DNA of 48,420 bases from Tolypothrix brevis GSE-NOS-MK-07-07A (GCA_019358985.1 JAHHIJ010000044.1:1-48420), one strand, 5' to 3'; shown: positions 26,006-34,298, numbered from the stretch's first letter. Notes: generated from the sequence alone by a model not told the origin. A program made the numbers and translations.

Positions 26006-26176
26006 TTGCACAACTTCCTTGACTATTTTTAATATATCATCATTAATATGGCTGAAACTTTTCTTATCAAGTCTGCTTTTTTCTAGATACCATACCTGCT
26101 CGATTATTTGCCGCACTTCCGCTGGAGCATTGATAATTGGCTCCTGAACATCATCGATATTCGGCTCTTTTGTCAT
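26003..26176 (-). CDS. 57-residue Dnd-island protein, unknown function
   Basis: The reading frame MTKEPNIDDVQEPIINAPAE, VRQIIEQVWYLEKSRLDKKS, FSHINDDILKIVKEVVQ ends at TAG. The stop is formed by the TA duplication plus the first base of the miniature element. Without the element the sequence would read CAATAATGAAG, a TAA stop overlapping the ATPase ATG. That arrangement is typical of translationally coupled partners. The protein looks like an acidic N-terminal tail followed by two amphipathic helices. No family is recognised. It is probably a small partner of the ATPase (inference). Confidence 0.78.
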   Translation of the reverse strand: MTKEPNIDDVQEPIINAPAEVRQIIEQVWYLEKSRLDKKSFSHINDDILKIVKEVVQ

Positions 26177-26713
26177 TTCGATTTTAAAAGAAGTTTTTAT
26201 TCTCTATTTTAACCGTCTCTACTCCTGTACGCGCAGCCTGAAAGCTACTTTTATCGTTATCTTTATTTTCAGGCAAAAAAATAGAAAATTTGCAATTTTT
26301 TGTCAAAAATAGCTTTCTTTTTAGGCTGTTTCCTGATATTATTAGATATAACTAAATAGCCTTGATCATAATGGAGTGGTGGCTCTTTTAAAAATTTCGC
26401 TAGTCCTCCATTATAATAAAATCAATCTCATACTTATTATTATCTCATATTTAGTCCTATTTTTATCGATTTTTTTCTTTTTTTCTAAAAATTTATTTCC
26501 ACGAATTGGTGCAATCATATCATGCCCGTTTAATTAACATAATAAAAACCTACCTAACGTCGTAGAGACGTTCCGTCGGAACGTCTTTACTGGAACGTCA
26601 TATCAAAGGTTATACCGTTTCACAAAAACCTTGATACAAATACAGACTTGTAGAGACGCGAAATTTCGCGTCTCTACAAGATTCATATGTATCGCTATTA
26701 ACGTGAAATGGTA
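26177..26713. other. Intergenic region rich in repeats between helicase and 57-residue genes
   Basis: No gene is supported. In order: an AT-rich part; an inverted repeat ATAATGGAG (about 26369-26377) with CTCCATTAT (about 26405-26413), separated by about 27 bases; the CATGCCCGTTTAATTA-type repeat (about 26520-26553); two modular palindromes; and a second miniature element whose end abuts the helicase stop. Confidence 0.6.
26562..26590. repeat. Modular palindromic repeat, TTCC core
   Basis: GTAGAGACG-TTCC-GTC-GGAA-CGTCTTTAC. The second arm has one change (TCTTTAC). It follows the CATGCCCGTTTAATTA repeat directly, as the copy at 33070 does. Confidence 0.9.
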
Positions 26714-26714
26714 T
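26612..26714. mobile_element. Second type of miniature inverted-repeat element
   Basis: ATACCGTTTCAC (26612-26623) and GTGAAATGGTAT (26703-26714) are inverted ends with one mismatch. They enclose a modular palindrome with a different core (26650-26677: GTAGAGACGCGAAA/TTTCGCGTCTCTAC). On the minus strand its boundary overlaps the TAA stop (26714-26716) of the helicase gene. Confidence 0.75.
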
Positions 26715-28186
26715 TAGATATCCAATAAATCGTATCTCTTTTGTAAAGCAAGTAATTTCATCCTTGCTTCACCGGCATTATCAGCTAAATCAGCAAACTC
26801 AACAAAGCGACGCAATTCTTTTCTTAACAAATTGCGCTCAACTTCTAAAGTGTTTCTGTCAAGTTCTGGTGGAAGCACAATCATATCAAATATAGTAGCG
26901 CGTTCTTTACCTGGGTGAGGGCGCAAAACTCGTCCTCTTCTCTGAATAAATTGGCGGGGATTTCCTGAACTTGCCAAAATAACAGCAGTTTGAATGGCGG
27001 GAATATCAACTCCTTCATCTAAGCAGCGAATTGCTACCAAACCTTGCAAATCACCGCTTTCAAATTGATGACGCAAACTTTCTCTTTCTTGTAAAGGCGT
27101 TTTTGCGGTGTATGTGCTGACTCGATACCCTAATTCTCCTCCTAATATTTTGGCGACTGCTTTAAGTTGGTGTAACGATGAATGTCCCTCTTCTTGTGCG
27201 GCATCACTACAATAGAAAAGGGTGTGAGTAGTTTCACGACGAGTTAGCATTAATCCACGCAAAGCGTTTAATTTATTTTCTGCTGCACCAATTAATCTTG
27301 CCCGTTGCATTAACAAAGGTTTTAAATCTTCGTTGCCTTCAAAGTCACCTAAATCTAAATTTTCTCGTTCTCGATACAGTAATGCTCGTCCTATTCTTTT
27401 AGTTAATTTTAAGTAAGCAATGCTTTCTGCTTCTGTTAACTCTACTAAAATTGGATGATAGAGATAATGTACTAACGCACCTTGAGAAATTGCATCCTTT
27501 AAAGTGAATTCTGGCTGAAGAACGGCACCAAAGTAATTAAATAAAGATTGAGTGCCACCATCATCAAAATATCTTTCTGGGGTAGCAGAAAGAGCGAGTC
27601 GTAAACCCACGCGGCGTGGTAAACTTTCTTCCAACTTAGGTGCGCCTAAGTTATGTGCTTCGTCACCAATAATCAAAGTCTTTTCGGGAAAGTACTTGAG
27701 TTGAGAACCAAAGCCATCACCAATTAATGTGGAATTGGTAGTCACAATCGTGAGAAAGGATTGGGAACCAGAACGCACATTATAAAGTTGGGTAGAAAGT
27801 TGACTTTGCCACGTTCGTAAATCTTCAAAAGCTAAAATGGGCTGCAAGTTGAATTTTTCACATTCTCGCGCCCATTGGGTGACAAGATGACGAAAGGGAC
27901 ACACCACCAACAAAACTTGCAAGTTAATTTGTTTGTATAACTCGCAAGCGATCGCTAATGCTGTAATCGTCTTACCACTACCAGTAGCCATCTTCAATGT
28001 ACCTCTGCCGTTGTTGGCAAACCAAGACTCAATAGCTTGTCGTTGATATTGGCGTAATTGCAGATATTGGGGCATTTTGGGGCATCCTGGTAGTGGTTGA
28101 GTTTGATAATTGCCCTTACTTTCGCCGGCAAATGGTTTTTTCAGCTTGAAAGTGGGCAATTTCTCAACTCGTGATGTCAGGTACAT
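26714..28186 (-). CDS. DEAH-box helicase of the DNA phosphorothioation restriction type
   Basis: A 490-residue superfamily 2 helicase. Motif I is MATGSGKTITALAIA, motif II IIGDEAHN, motif III LALSATPERYFDDGG. The C-terminal lobe has AIRCLDEGVDIPAIQTAVILASSGNPRQFIQRRGRVLRPHPGK (motifs V and VI). Overall layout and linkage match the family annotated as DNA phosphorothioation system restriction enzyme (dnd_restrict_1). No nuclease domain is visible, so cutting would need a partner, perhaps the ATPase or Uma2 genes downstream (inference). Start at 28186 or at Met38 (MPQYLQLRQYQRQAIESW); the latter begins the conserved part. It follows lexA by 109 bases on the same strand. Confidence 0.85.
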   Translation of the reverse strand: MYLTSRVEKLPTFKLKKPFAGESKGNYQTQPLPGCPKMPQYLQLRQYQRQAIESWFANNGRGTLKMATGSGKTITALAIACELYKQINLQVLLVVCPFRHLVTQWARECEKFNLQPILAFEDLRTWQSQLSTQLYNVRSGSQSFLTIVTTNSTLIGDGFGSQLKYFPEKTLIIGDEAHNLGAPKLEESLPRRVGLRLALSATPERYFDDGGTQSLFNYFGAVLQPEFTLKDAISQGALVHYLYHPILVELTEAESIAYLKLTKRIGRALLYRERENLDLGDFEGNEDLKPLLMQRARLIGAAENKLNALRGLMLTRRETTHTLFYCSDAAQEEGHSSLHQLKAVAKILGGELGYRVSTYTAKTPLQERESLRHQFESGDLQGLVAIRCLDEGVDIPAIQTAVILASSGNPRQFIQRRGRVLRPHPGKERATIFDMIVLPPELDRNTLEVERNLLRKELRRFVEFADLADNAGEARMKLLALQKRYDLLDI

Positions 28187-28224
28187 ATAAACAGCGATGA
28201 CTAAAATGGTAATGAAACGAGAAT

Positions 28225-28283
28225 TAGTAGTTAGTTGTTTATAAAACCACTAACTACTATCTACTAACTACTATCCACTATCC
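28225..28283. repeat. Heptanucleotide repeats forming a hairpin between lexA and helicase
   Basis: TAGTAGTTAGT (28225-28235) pairs with ACTAACTACTA (28249-28259). CTACTAA/CTATCCA-type heptads continue to about 28283. It lies in the lexA-to-helicase spacer. It may weaken read-through or stabilise RNA ends, but it has no T-run on the minus strand. Confidence 0.7.
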
Positions 28284-28295
28284 ACTACCCATATA

Positions 28296-28901
28296 TCAGT
28301 TGTAACCTCGCCAGACGCCGACGAGAGTACCTTGCACCTCTACTTGTACTGCGGATACTTCGATGGGGTTATATTTGGGATTTGCAGGTTTGAGGGTGAC
28401 GCGATCGCCATTTCTGTAAAATCGCTTCAATGTCGTGCCGTGTCCTTCGACTCTGGCGGCGACAATGATACCATTTTTCAGATGATCTGGTTCTGGTACT
28501 GGACGCAGAAATACCACATCTCCATCGACGATTCCGACTTCAACCATACTATCGCCGGCTACCCGCAAAGCATATGTTTGCGGAGGCAACGACAAATTAG
28601 CCAAATCCAGATGTTCCACAACATCGGTGAACGGTTCGATTAAACCTCCGGCAGCGATTGTACCTAAAATTGGCACACCTGATTTTAGCGGACGCAAAAC
28701 CCGAATTGTTCGCGCTTTACCTTCATTCCATTCAATATGTCCTTTGGCGCGTAAATGCTCCAAGCGGCTTTGAATCGGTGCAGGTGATTTCAGGTTCATT
28801 GCCTGCATCATTTGCCTAATTGAGGGCGAATGCTGGTGCGATCGGATGTATTCCGCCAGCCATTCGTAAAGTTCTTGTTGAGCTTCTGTTAGTCTTTCCA
28901 T
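28296..28901 (-). CDS. lexA: LexA repressor (SOS regulator)
   Basis: A 201-residue LexA. The N-terminal winged helix (SPSIRQMMQAMNLKSPAPIQSRLEHL) binds DNA. The C-terminal S24 peptidase has the self-cleavage site Ala84-Gly85 (GTIAAGG), catalytic Ser118 (GDSMVE) and Lys159 (TTLKRF). All cleavage residues are present, so it should respond to RecA filaments, unlike LexA of some unicellular cyanobacteria that lost cleavage. A LexA box lies 34 bases upstream, so it is likely self-regulated. The Dnd restriction helicase is directly downstream on the same strand, so SOS read-through is possible. Confidence 0.95.
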   Translation of the reverse strand: MERLTEAQQELYEWLAEYIRSHQHSPSIRQMMQAMNLKSPAPIQSRLEHLRAKGHIEWNEGKARTIRVLRPLKSGVPILGTIAAGGLIEPFTDVVEHLDLANLSLPPQTYALRVAGDSMVEVGIVDGDVVFLRPVPEPDHLKNGIIVAARVEGHGTTLKRFYRNGDRVTLKPANPKYNPIEVSAVQVEVQGTLVGVWRGYN

Positions 28902-28934
28902 AAATTAGTAGGGAGACAAAGTACAAATGTCTCT

Positions 28935-28948
28935 AGAACATTAGTACT
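28935..28948 (-). promoter_or_regulatory. LexA box upstream of lexA
   Basis: On the minus strand the site reads AGTACTAATGTTCT. It fits the cyanobacterial LexA consensus RGTACNNNDGTWCB at every position. It is 34 bases before the lexA start codon, as expected for autoregulation. Confidence 0.85.
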
Positions 28949-29039
28949 ACAAAAAACCCTCCAATGGCTTATAAATTTTGAATTTTTGATTTGAGATTTT
29001 GAATAATAGCCCACTAATCCAAAATCTCAAATCTCAAAC

Positions 29040-29966
29040 CTAAAATTGTTCTGCCCCTAAGATACTTGCAAGTAGAGCTTTTTGAGCGTGCATCCGATTT
29101 TCTGCCTGATCCCAAACTCGTGAATGAGAGCCTTCAATTACAGATTCAGTAATTTCTTCACCGCGATGAGCTGGTAAACAGTGTAAAACAATTGCGTCGC
29201 CATCGGCAAGACTTAATAGCGGCTCGTTGATTTGGTAGGATTGAAAAATTGGTAGCCTTGCGTCGGCTTCTGCTTCTTGCCCCATACTTGCCCAAACATC
29301 AGTATAAAGTACAGAAGCTCCCTTTACTGCTGCTTCTGGGTCATTAGTTAAGATAACTTCAGTTTTGTTGTCGGCTATTGCCCGTGCTTTTTCGGTGATG
29401 GCTGAAGAAGGCTCATAGCCAATTGGCGTGGCAATTCTTACATTCATCCCTACCAAAGCACAGCCTAACATCAGAGAATTGGCGACATTATTACCATCAC
29501 CCACATAAGTCAAGGTTAAGCCGGCTAGGGTGCCAAAACATTCTTGAATCGTCATTAAATCTGCCAATACCTGACAAGGATGTCCTAAATCGGTAAGCGC
29601 ATTAATTACGGGAATTTTGGCATAATGGGCAAAAATTTCCAAATCTTGGTGTGCAAAGGTGCGAATTGCCAAAATATCCAAATATCGATCCAACACCCGC
29701 GCTGTATCTTCTATGGGTTCCCCGCGACTCACTTGGGTGACATTGGGGTTAAGATCAATTACATTTCCACCCAGTTGATACATCGCCACTGTCAGACTGA
29801 CTCGTGTCCGAGTTGAAGCTTTGGAAAATAACAACCCCAGCACTTTAGGACAATGCAACTTTAGCCGTTGTGATTTCAACTCAGTTGCCATTTGCAAAAG
29901 TTCTTGAACTTCGGTTGCACTGAAGTCTGCCAAACTTAATAAATCTCGTCCGATCAACGCTGCCAT
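29040..29966 (-). CDS. argF: Ornithine carbamoyltransferase
   Basis: A 308-residue enzyme that joins carbamoyl phosphate and ornithine to citrulline in arginine synthesis, cytosolic trimer. The carbamoyl-phosphate motif STRTRVS lies at residues 51-57. HPCQVLADLMTI and HCLPAHRGEEI (the Cys that contacts ornithine) are in place, and DVWASMGQE is the moving loop of the family. Length is usual. It lies just upstream of lexA on the same strand, separated by a 138-base spacer with AAATCTCAA-type repeats and the LexA box. It is probably transcribed separately. Confidence 0.97.
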   Translation of the reverse strand: MAALIGRDLLSLADFSATEVQELLQMATELKSQRLKLHCPKVLGLLFSKASTRTRVSLTVAMYQLGGNVIDLNPNVTQVSRGEPIEDTARVLDRYLDILAIRTFAHQDLEIFAHYAKIPVINALTDLGHPCQVLADLMTIQECFGTLAGLTLTYVGDGNNVANSLMLGCALVGMNVRIATPIGYEPSSAITEKARAIADNKTEVILTNDPEAAVKGASVLYTDVWASMGQEAEADARLPIFQSYQINEPLLSLADGDAIVLHCLPAHRGEEITESVIEGSHSRVWDQAENRMHAQKALLASILGAEQF

Positions 29967-30262
29967 TGTTGTGATCTGTAAAGAACAATTATGTATTTAT
30001 GTTTGTTTACCGTGCTGTATTCAAAAAATACCACTTTAAAACTTTACCAGATATTTTGGTGTTCAGCCCTGAGATTTAAGATCGCTTTTGCAGCCTTCAA
30101 TAAATCATTTACAGGCGGAAAAATCACAAATATGTGACAAAGCAAGCATTTTTTTCTTTTTTTGCACTTGACGTTGTGCAATTAACTGGCTTATGCTAAA
30201 ATGTGAAATTGGGATGATGGCTAAAACAGAAAAGTTTTGCGATCGCCCTAATTTAGCGTTCC

Positions 30263-30334
30263 GCCAGCATAGCACAGTGGTAGTGCATCCGACTTGTAAT
30301 CGGAAGGTCGTCGGTTCAAATCCGACTGCTGGCC
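30263..30334 (+). tRNA. trnT: tRNA-Thr (anticodon UGU)
   Basis: The cloverleaf is complete. Acceptor GCCAGCA pairs with TGCTGGC. The D stem is GCAC/GTGC. Anticodon stem TCCGA/TCGGA encloses loop CTTGTAA (anticodon TGT). The T stem is GTCGG/CCGAC with TTCAAAT. The CCA end is not encoded. The position after the acceptor stem is C. Confidence 0.97.
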
Positions 30335-30428
30335 TTATGCTCTGCATGGTTTAGTGCTTAATTTGAGTATATGCGGCGAGACTGCACTGCGTACAATAAT
30401 TATCAAGACAGTATGCAGGCAGAAGGTG

Positions 30429-31178
30429 ATGGAAGAAACGAAATTGGACTGGTTAAGAATTGTGTTGGTAGAACCAGCAGGTCCAATGAATGTAGGATCT
30501 ATAGCACGGGTGATGAAAAATTTCGGGCTACATCATCTAGTATTAGTTAATCCTCAATGTGACTTTTTGGGGTTGGAGGCAAAAAAAATGGCAGTTCATG
30601 CCGACGATGTTTTAGAATCTGCGGTATCGGTGCCGACTTTGCCAGAAGCATTGCAAGGATGTGTCAGAGCGATGGCTACAACTGCTCGTGTGCGTGATTG
30701 GGAAACGCCTTTAGAAAATCCCCGCGATGCATTACCCTGGTTATTGGAAGAAAAAGACAAATCAGCAGCGTTGATTTTCGGTCCAGAAGACCGGGGATTA
30801 AGTAATCAAGAGTTAAACTATGCTCAGAGATTTATTCGCATTCCCACCGATTCTATTTATCCAGTGCTAAATTTGGCTGCGGCTGTGGGAATATGCTGTT
30901 ATGAACTGGCAGAAAATCTCAAGCAAAGTGATAATCAAAGCTTAAACAAAACTGAACTCGCACCTTTTGAGGTTGTGGAAATATACTATCAACAATTAGA
31001 ATCGCTGTTATTGCAAATTGGTTATGTTTATCCACATACGGCAGCTAGTCGGATGGAAAAGTTTCGACAACTTTATAATCGCGCTGGACTGCAAACTAAG
31101 GAAGTAGCGATGTTGCAGGGAATTTTGCGGCAGGTAAAATGGGCTATGGGGGGAAAGAGCGATCGCGAAAATTTGTAA
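30429..31178 (+). CDS. trmJ: tRNA/rRNA 2'-O-methyltransferase TrmJ-like (SPOUT)
   Basis: A SPOUT methyltransferase of about 249 residues. It starts LRIVLVEPAGPMNVGSIARVMKNFGL. IFGPEDRGLSNQEL and PVLNLAAAVGICCYEL form the trefoil-knot SAM site. TrmJ methylates the ribose at position 32 of certain tRNAs. The ATG at 30429 is chosen over an upstream start at 30354, because the extra 25 residues are not part of the family and begin directly after the tRNA. AGAAGG is very close before the ATG, so the start is not certain. It is probably cotranscribed with tRNA-Thr. Confidence 0.85.
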   Translation: MEETKLDWLRIVLVEPAGPMNVGSIARVMKNFGLHHLVLVNPQCDFLGLEAKKMAVHADDVLESAVSVPTLPEALQGCVRAMATTARVRDWETPLENPRDALPWLLEEKDKSAALIFGPEDRGLSNQELNYAQRFIRIPTDSIYPVLNLAAAVGICCYELAENLKQSDNQSLNKTELAPFEVVEIYYQQLESLLLQIGYVYPHTAASRMEKFRQLYNRAGLQTKEVAMLQGILRQVKWAMGGKSDRENL

Positions 31179-31339
31179 CTCATCGCTTATTATATACTGG
31201 TCATCTCCCCAAAATCATAAACATAACTTCAACACAAAAATGCTACTTAATGACAGAAAATGATTTCAGTATTAAAGTGTTGCTATAAGTTTTGGGTCGG
31301 GATGCAATAAACAAGTAGAATGGGTCATAAGGAGTAGCA

Positions 31340-32965
31340 GTGTCAGAATCAAGTGATAAACTAATCGCTTTCTCACAGCGTCAACCCAGTAACCGACGCC
31401 AAAATAAGCGTAGAGTGCAACCAGTAGGACAAAATAAAGAGAAAAAGAGCAAACCGCGTTCGCAGAGCGTCGACCACAGGAGAAGAGAAGGACTCCCGCA
31501 ACCCCAAAAAGTCAGCACTACACTTACTCCTCCAAGTGTCCCGAAGGCACGACCAGGGTTAATTATGCCATCTGCTGTCAAAGGAAGAATACCACCCTTT
31601 AAGCCCAGCGGTGCAACCTTAAAGCCGATGCAAAAGCAAAAGCAGGTTGTATCAAAAAGAATATCGCCATCGCCGTACAGCGCTTCGCGCATGAAAACCG
31701 CAAAGCGTGTCCGACAGGACAAGGTGGGTAAACGACCATCACGCAAAACTAGGTTAAAGCCAATGGCAAGATCCTTGTTATATGCAATGCGCTTGTTAAT
31801 TGTCGGAGTTGGTATTGGTGCGATCGCTGGTACAATACTATCAGTTTTAGATCCTGCTACTCGAATTAACCCAGCTTCATTAGTGTCATCACCTAATGTA
31901 GAGCAAAAGGCACAATCTAACCAGAATTCCCAAAGTAGCGGTTTATATTTATCCCAGGAAATCACCTCCTTAAAAAGTGCTGTGCAGAATTTGGCACTAG
32001 CAAGTCCAAATTTGACTCCAGGAGTTTTCTTAGTAGATTTGAATAGTGGCGGTTATGTAGATATAAATGGTGGTGCAAGTTTCCCGGCAGCTAGTACAAT
32101 TAAAGTGCCAATTTTGGTTGCCTTTTTTCGGGATGTGGATGCTGGCAAAATTCGCCTAGATGAAATCCTAACCATGCAACAGGATATGGTTGCAGGGGGT
32201 TCGGGAAATATGCAATATAAACCTGTGGGAACTCAGTTCACGGCGCTGGAAGTTGCCACGAAAATGATTACAATCAGCGATAACACTGCTACAAATATGC
32301 TGATTGCTAAATTAGGTGGTATTGAAGCCTTAAATCAACGTTTTCGCAGTTGGGGTTTGACAACCACCGCTATTCGTAACAAACTTCCAGATTTAGAAGG
32401 TACAAACACCACCAGTCCCAAAGAATTGGGGAATTTACTAGCGATGGTGAATCAAGGTAATTTAGTAAGTATGCAATCGCGCGATCGCTTGCTCGATATC
32501 ATGCGTCATACTGAAAGAGATACATTATTACCCTCTGGTTTGGAAGCCGGCGCAACCGTTGCTCACAAAACCGGCGATATTGGTACAATGTTAGCGGATG
32601 CTGGTTTAGTTGATATGCCAAATGGCAAGCGCTACATCGCCACTGTCATGATACTACGTCCGAATAACGATCCTCGCGCCGAAAAACTCATCAGTGCAGT
32701 TTCTGGTATTGCTTACCAACAATTCAGCCAAAATGCTGCACCCAATGCCGTAGGTAACACTCCACCCCCAAGCGGTTATCAATCCCCAGTCATGACACCT
32801 CAAACCAACACTCCACCCCCAAGCGGTTATCAACCTCCAGTCATGACACCTCAAACCAACAATACAGGAAGTTACCCACCCCCATACACGAATTATTCAC
32901 CCAATAACATGGGAACCAATTATCAATACCCCACAACCAATCCTCAATATTACCCTCCAAGATAA
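31340..32965 (+). CDS. Membrane-anchored beta-lactamase-fold serine hydrolase with a basic N-terminal tail
   Basis: A 541-residue protein. About 145 residues of Arg/Lys/Pro-rich tail precede one transmembrane helix (about 148-170). Then comes a class A beta-lactamase fold (PF13354-like) with SxxK (Ser252-Lys255, ASTIK), SDN (313-315) and KTG (410-412). The omega-loop region (LPDLEGTNTTSP) is shorter than in true class A beta-lactamases, so the usual Glu166/Asn170 pair is not clearly present. Penicillin binding or an esterase role is as likely as beta-lactam hydrolysis. The C-terminus is Pro/Gln/Tyr-rich with two tandem 17-residue units. The GTG start has AAGGAG 7 bases upstream. The basic tail would be cytosolic. 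Confidence 0.85.
   Translation: MSESSDKLIAFSQRQPSNRRQNKRRVQPVGQNKEKKSKPRSQSVDHRRREGLPQPQKVSTTLTPPSVPKARPGLIMPSAVKGRIPPFKPSGATLKPMQKQKQVVSKRISPSPYSASRMKTAKRVRQDKVGKRPSRKTRLKPMARSLLYAMRLLIVGVGIGAIAGTILSVLDPATRINPASLVSSPNVEQKAQSNQNSQSSGLYLSQEITSLKSAVQNLALASPNLTPGVFLVDLNSGGYVDINGGASFPAASTIKVPILVAFFRDVDAGKIRLDEILTMQQDMVAGGSGNMQYKPVGTQFTALEVATKMITISDNTATNMLIAKLGGIEALNQRFRSWGLTTTAIRNKLPDLEGTNTTSPKELGNLLAMVNQGNLVSMQSRDRLLDIMRHTERDTLLPSGLEAGATVAHKTGDIGTMLADAGLVDMPNGKRYIATVMILRPNNDPRAEKLISAVSGIAYQQFSQNAAPNAVGNTPPPSGYQSPVMTPQTNTPPPSGYQPPVMTPQTNNTGSYPPPYTNYSPNNMGTNYQYPTTNPQYYPPR
32759..32860 (+). repeat. Two tandem 51-bp units in the serine hydrolase C-terminus
   Basis: Two nearly identical units encode TPPPSGYQ-S/P-PVMTPQTN, a 17-residue repeat in the Pro-rich tail. 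Copy number may vary between strains. Confidence 0.9.
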
Positions 32966-32984
32966 ATACAAGGGTTAATTTTCA

Positions 32985-33098
32985 TTCGTAGTAAGCACAA
33001 AGCGTGCTTCAAATACTAGTTAATTTTGAGATAATGTCCGTTTACAGTAATAAAAACTTACCTACCGTCATAGAGACGTAGCACTGCTACGTCTCTAC
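32985..33098. repeat. Group of small repeats after the serine hydrolase gene
   Basis: ATTCGTAGTAAGCAC...GTGCTT (about 32984-33009) belongs to the TTCGTAGTA-hairpin family. TGTCCGTTTACAGTAATAAA follows (about 33034-33060), related to copies near 26520 and 48381. A modular palindrome with core TAGCACTGCTA lies at 33070-33098. Confidence 0.75.
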
Positions 33099-33179
33099 AG
33101 TATATCTGATAAGCCTGTCATAATATGACTGGTTCAGGTAGGACGAGGAAGAAACTACTGAAAATTTTACGCCCTAATT

Positions 33180-34298
33180 TTAACACCGTTGATATCGCAT
33201 TCCCGGTAACTGCGAAATCAAACCCATAAGTTCCAACTGCAACAAAGCACTAGAAACCGAACCAGCATTCATCCCCGTTTGTTGGATAATAAAATCAAAA
33301 GGTAAAGACTCCGAAGAAATAGCCTCCATAACTTGTTGCAGTTCTGGTGGTAAATTTAGCAAAGGCAACTCTTGCTGTATTGGTGAAGCTTCAATATCAT
33401 TAAGTTGTGGTATTGCCCCCAACATTTTTAACAGTTCATCAAGTTCTCTGAGAATCGGCGTTGCTCCTTGATAAAGTAACTTTAAACACCCTTGGGATGG
33501 CTGGTCATCCAGTCTACCAGGTAGTGCATAAACATCTCGTCCAAATTCATTTGCGTATCGTGCTGTAATTAAAGCACCAGATGTTAACGGTGCTTCCATC
33601 ACCAAAACAGCGCGAGTCAACCCGGCAATTATTCGATTGCGACGGGGAAAATGAGTGCGATCGGGTGGTGTTTTCGTGGTATATTCACTCAGCACTAATC
33701 CACATGTTAAAATCTGCTTGTATAAATCGCGATTTTTGTGTGGATAAATGACATCTACACCAGTACCCAAAACGGCTATTGTCCTTCCACCAGCTTTCAT
33801 CGCAGCTAAATGACATTCAGTGTCAATTCCCTCTGCCATTCCAGAAACAACTGTAAAATTATTTTTCGCCAAAGCCGTGCTAATTTGACGAGTCCAACGT
33901 ATACCATATTCTGTAGGTTTACGTGTACCGACAATGGAAACCAGGGGTTTTTGTCCGAGATTTTCTGATAAGTCCACTTCACCACGATAATACAAAATTG
34001 GCGGTGGACTTGGTGTTTCTAGCAGCAAGCGCGGATAATCTACATCAGCTGGTGTCCAAAAATGAGGATTTTCTTGCTGGTGTTTAATCAGTAGTTCTTC
34101 GGGATGCAAAGCAGAACGTTGTTTTATCACCTTTTCCAGCGTCTGCAAACCAAAACCCTCTACTTGACCCAATTCAACCTGATGTGCTTTCCAAGCGGCA
34201 GACAACGTGCCAAAATGCTGTTGTAAACGTTGTAACAACACTGGACCAATCCCCGAAATTTGTGACCAAGCTAACCAATATGCACGTTCTTCTACCAC
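33180..34298 (-). CDS. dprA: DNA processing protein DprA
   Basis: A 372-residue protein that loads RecA on incoming single-stranded DNA during natural transformation. The Rossmann-like core is visible: VSIVGTRKPTEYGIRWTRQI, VVSGMAEGIDTECHLAAMKAGGRTIAVLGTGVDVIYPHKN and FPRRNRIIAGLTRAVLVMEAPLTSGALITARYANEFGRDVYALPG. An N-terminal HhH/SAM-like part (residues 1-80) and a C-terminal winged helix follow the usual DprA plan. It starts at GTG 34298, with GGGA just upstream. It is divergent from the SGNH gene. Confidence 0.95.
   Translation of the reverse strand: MVEERAYWLAWSQISGIGPVLLQRLQQHFGTLSAAWKAHQVELGQVEGFGLQTLEKVIKQRSALHPEELLIKHQQENPHFWTPADVDYPRLLLETPSPPPILYYRGEVDLSENLGQKPLVSIVGTRKPTEYGIRWTRQISTALAKNNFTVVSGMAEGIDTECHLAAMKAGGRTIAVLGTGVDVIYPHKNRDLYKQILTCGLVLSEYTTKTPPDRTHFPRRNRIIAGLTRAVLVMEAPLTSGALITARYANEFGRDVYALPGRLDDQPSQGCLKLLYQGATPILRELDELLKMLGAIPQLNDIEASPIQQELPLLNLPPELQQVMEAISSESLPFDFIIQQTGMNAGSVSSALLQLELMGLISQLPGMRYQRC

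Noticed and set aside
28332-28643. A 103-codon frame antisense to lexA
   Set aside because: Shadow of a certain gene; composition follows lexA codon use.
30105-30347. An 80-codon minus-strand frame with VGFEPTTFRLQVGC
   Set aside because: It is the well-known false translation of the antisense strand of tRNA genes; it covers tRNA-Thr.
31381-31965. A 194-codon frame antisense to the serine hydrolase tail
   Set aside because: It mirrors the low-complexity Arg/Pro-rich coding region and has no domain; the plus-strand gene has a GTG with a good ribosome site.
33180-34298. dprA considered as a member of the Dnd system because of the similar name and island nearby
   Set aside because: It is the transformation protein DprA, is 5 kb away beyond core genes, and has no sulfur-related motif.
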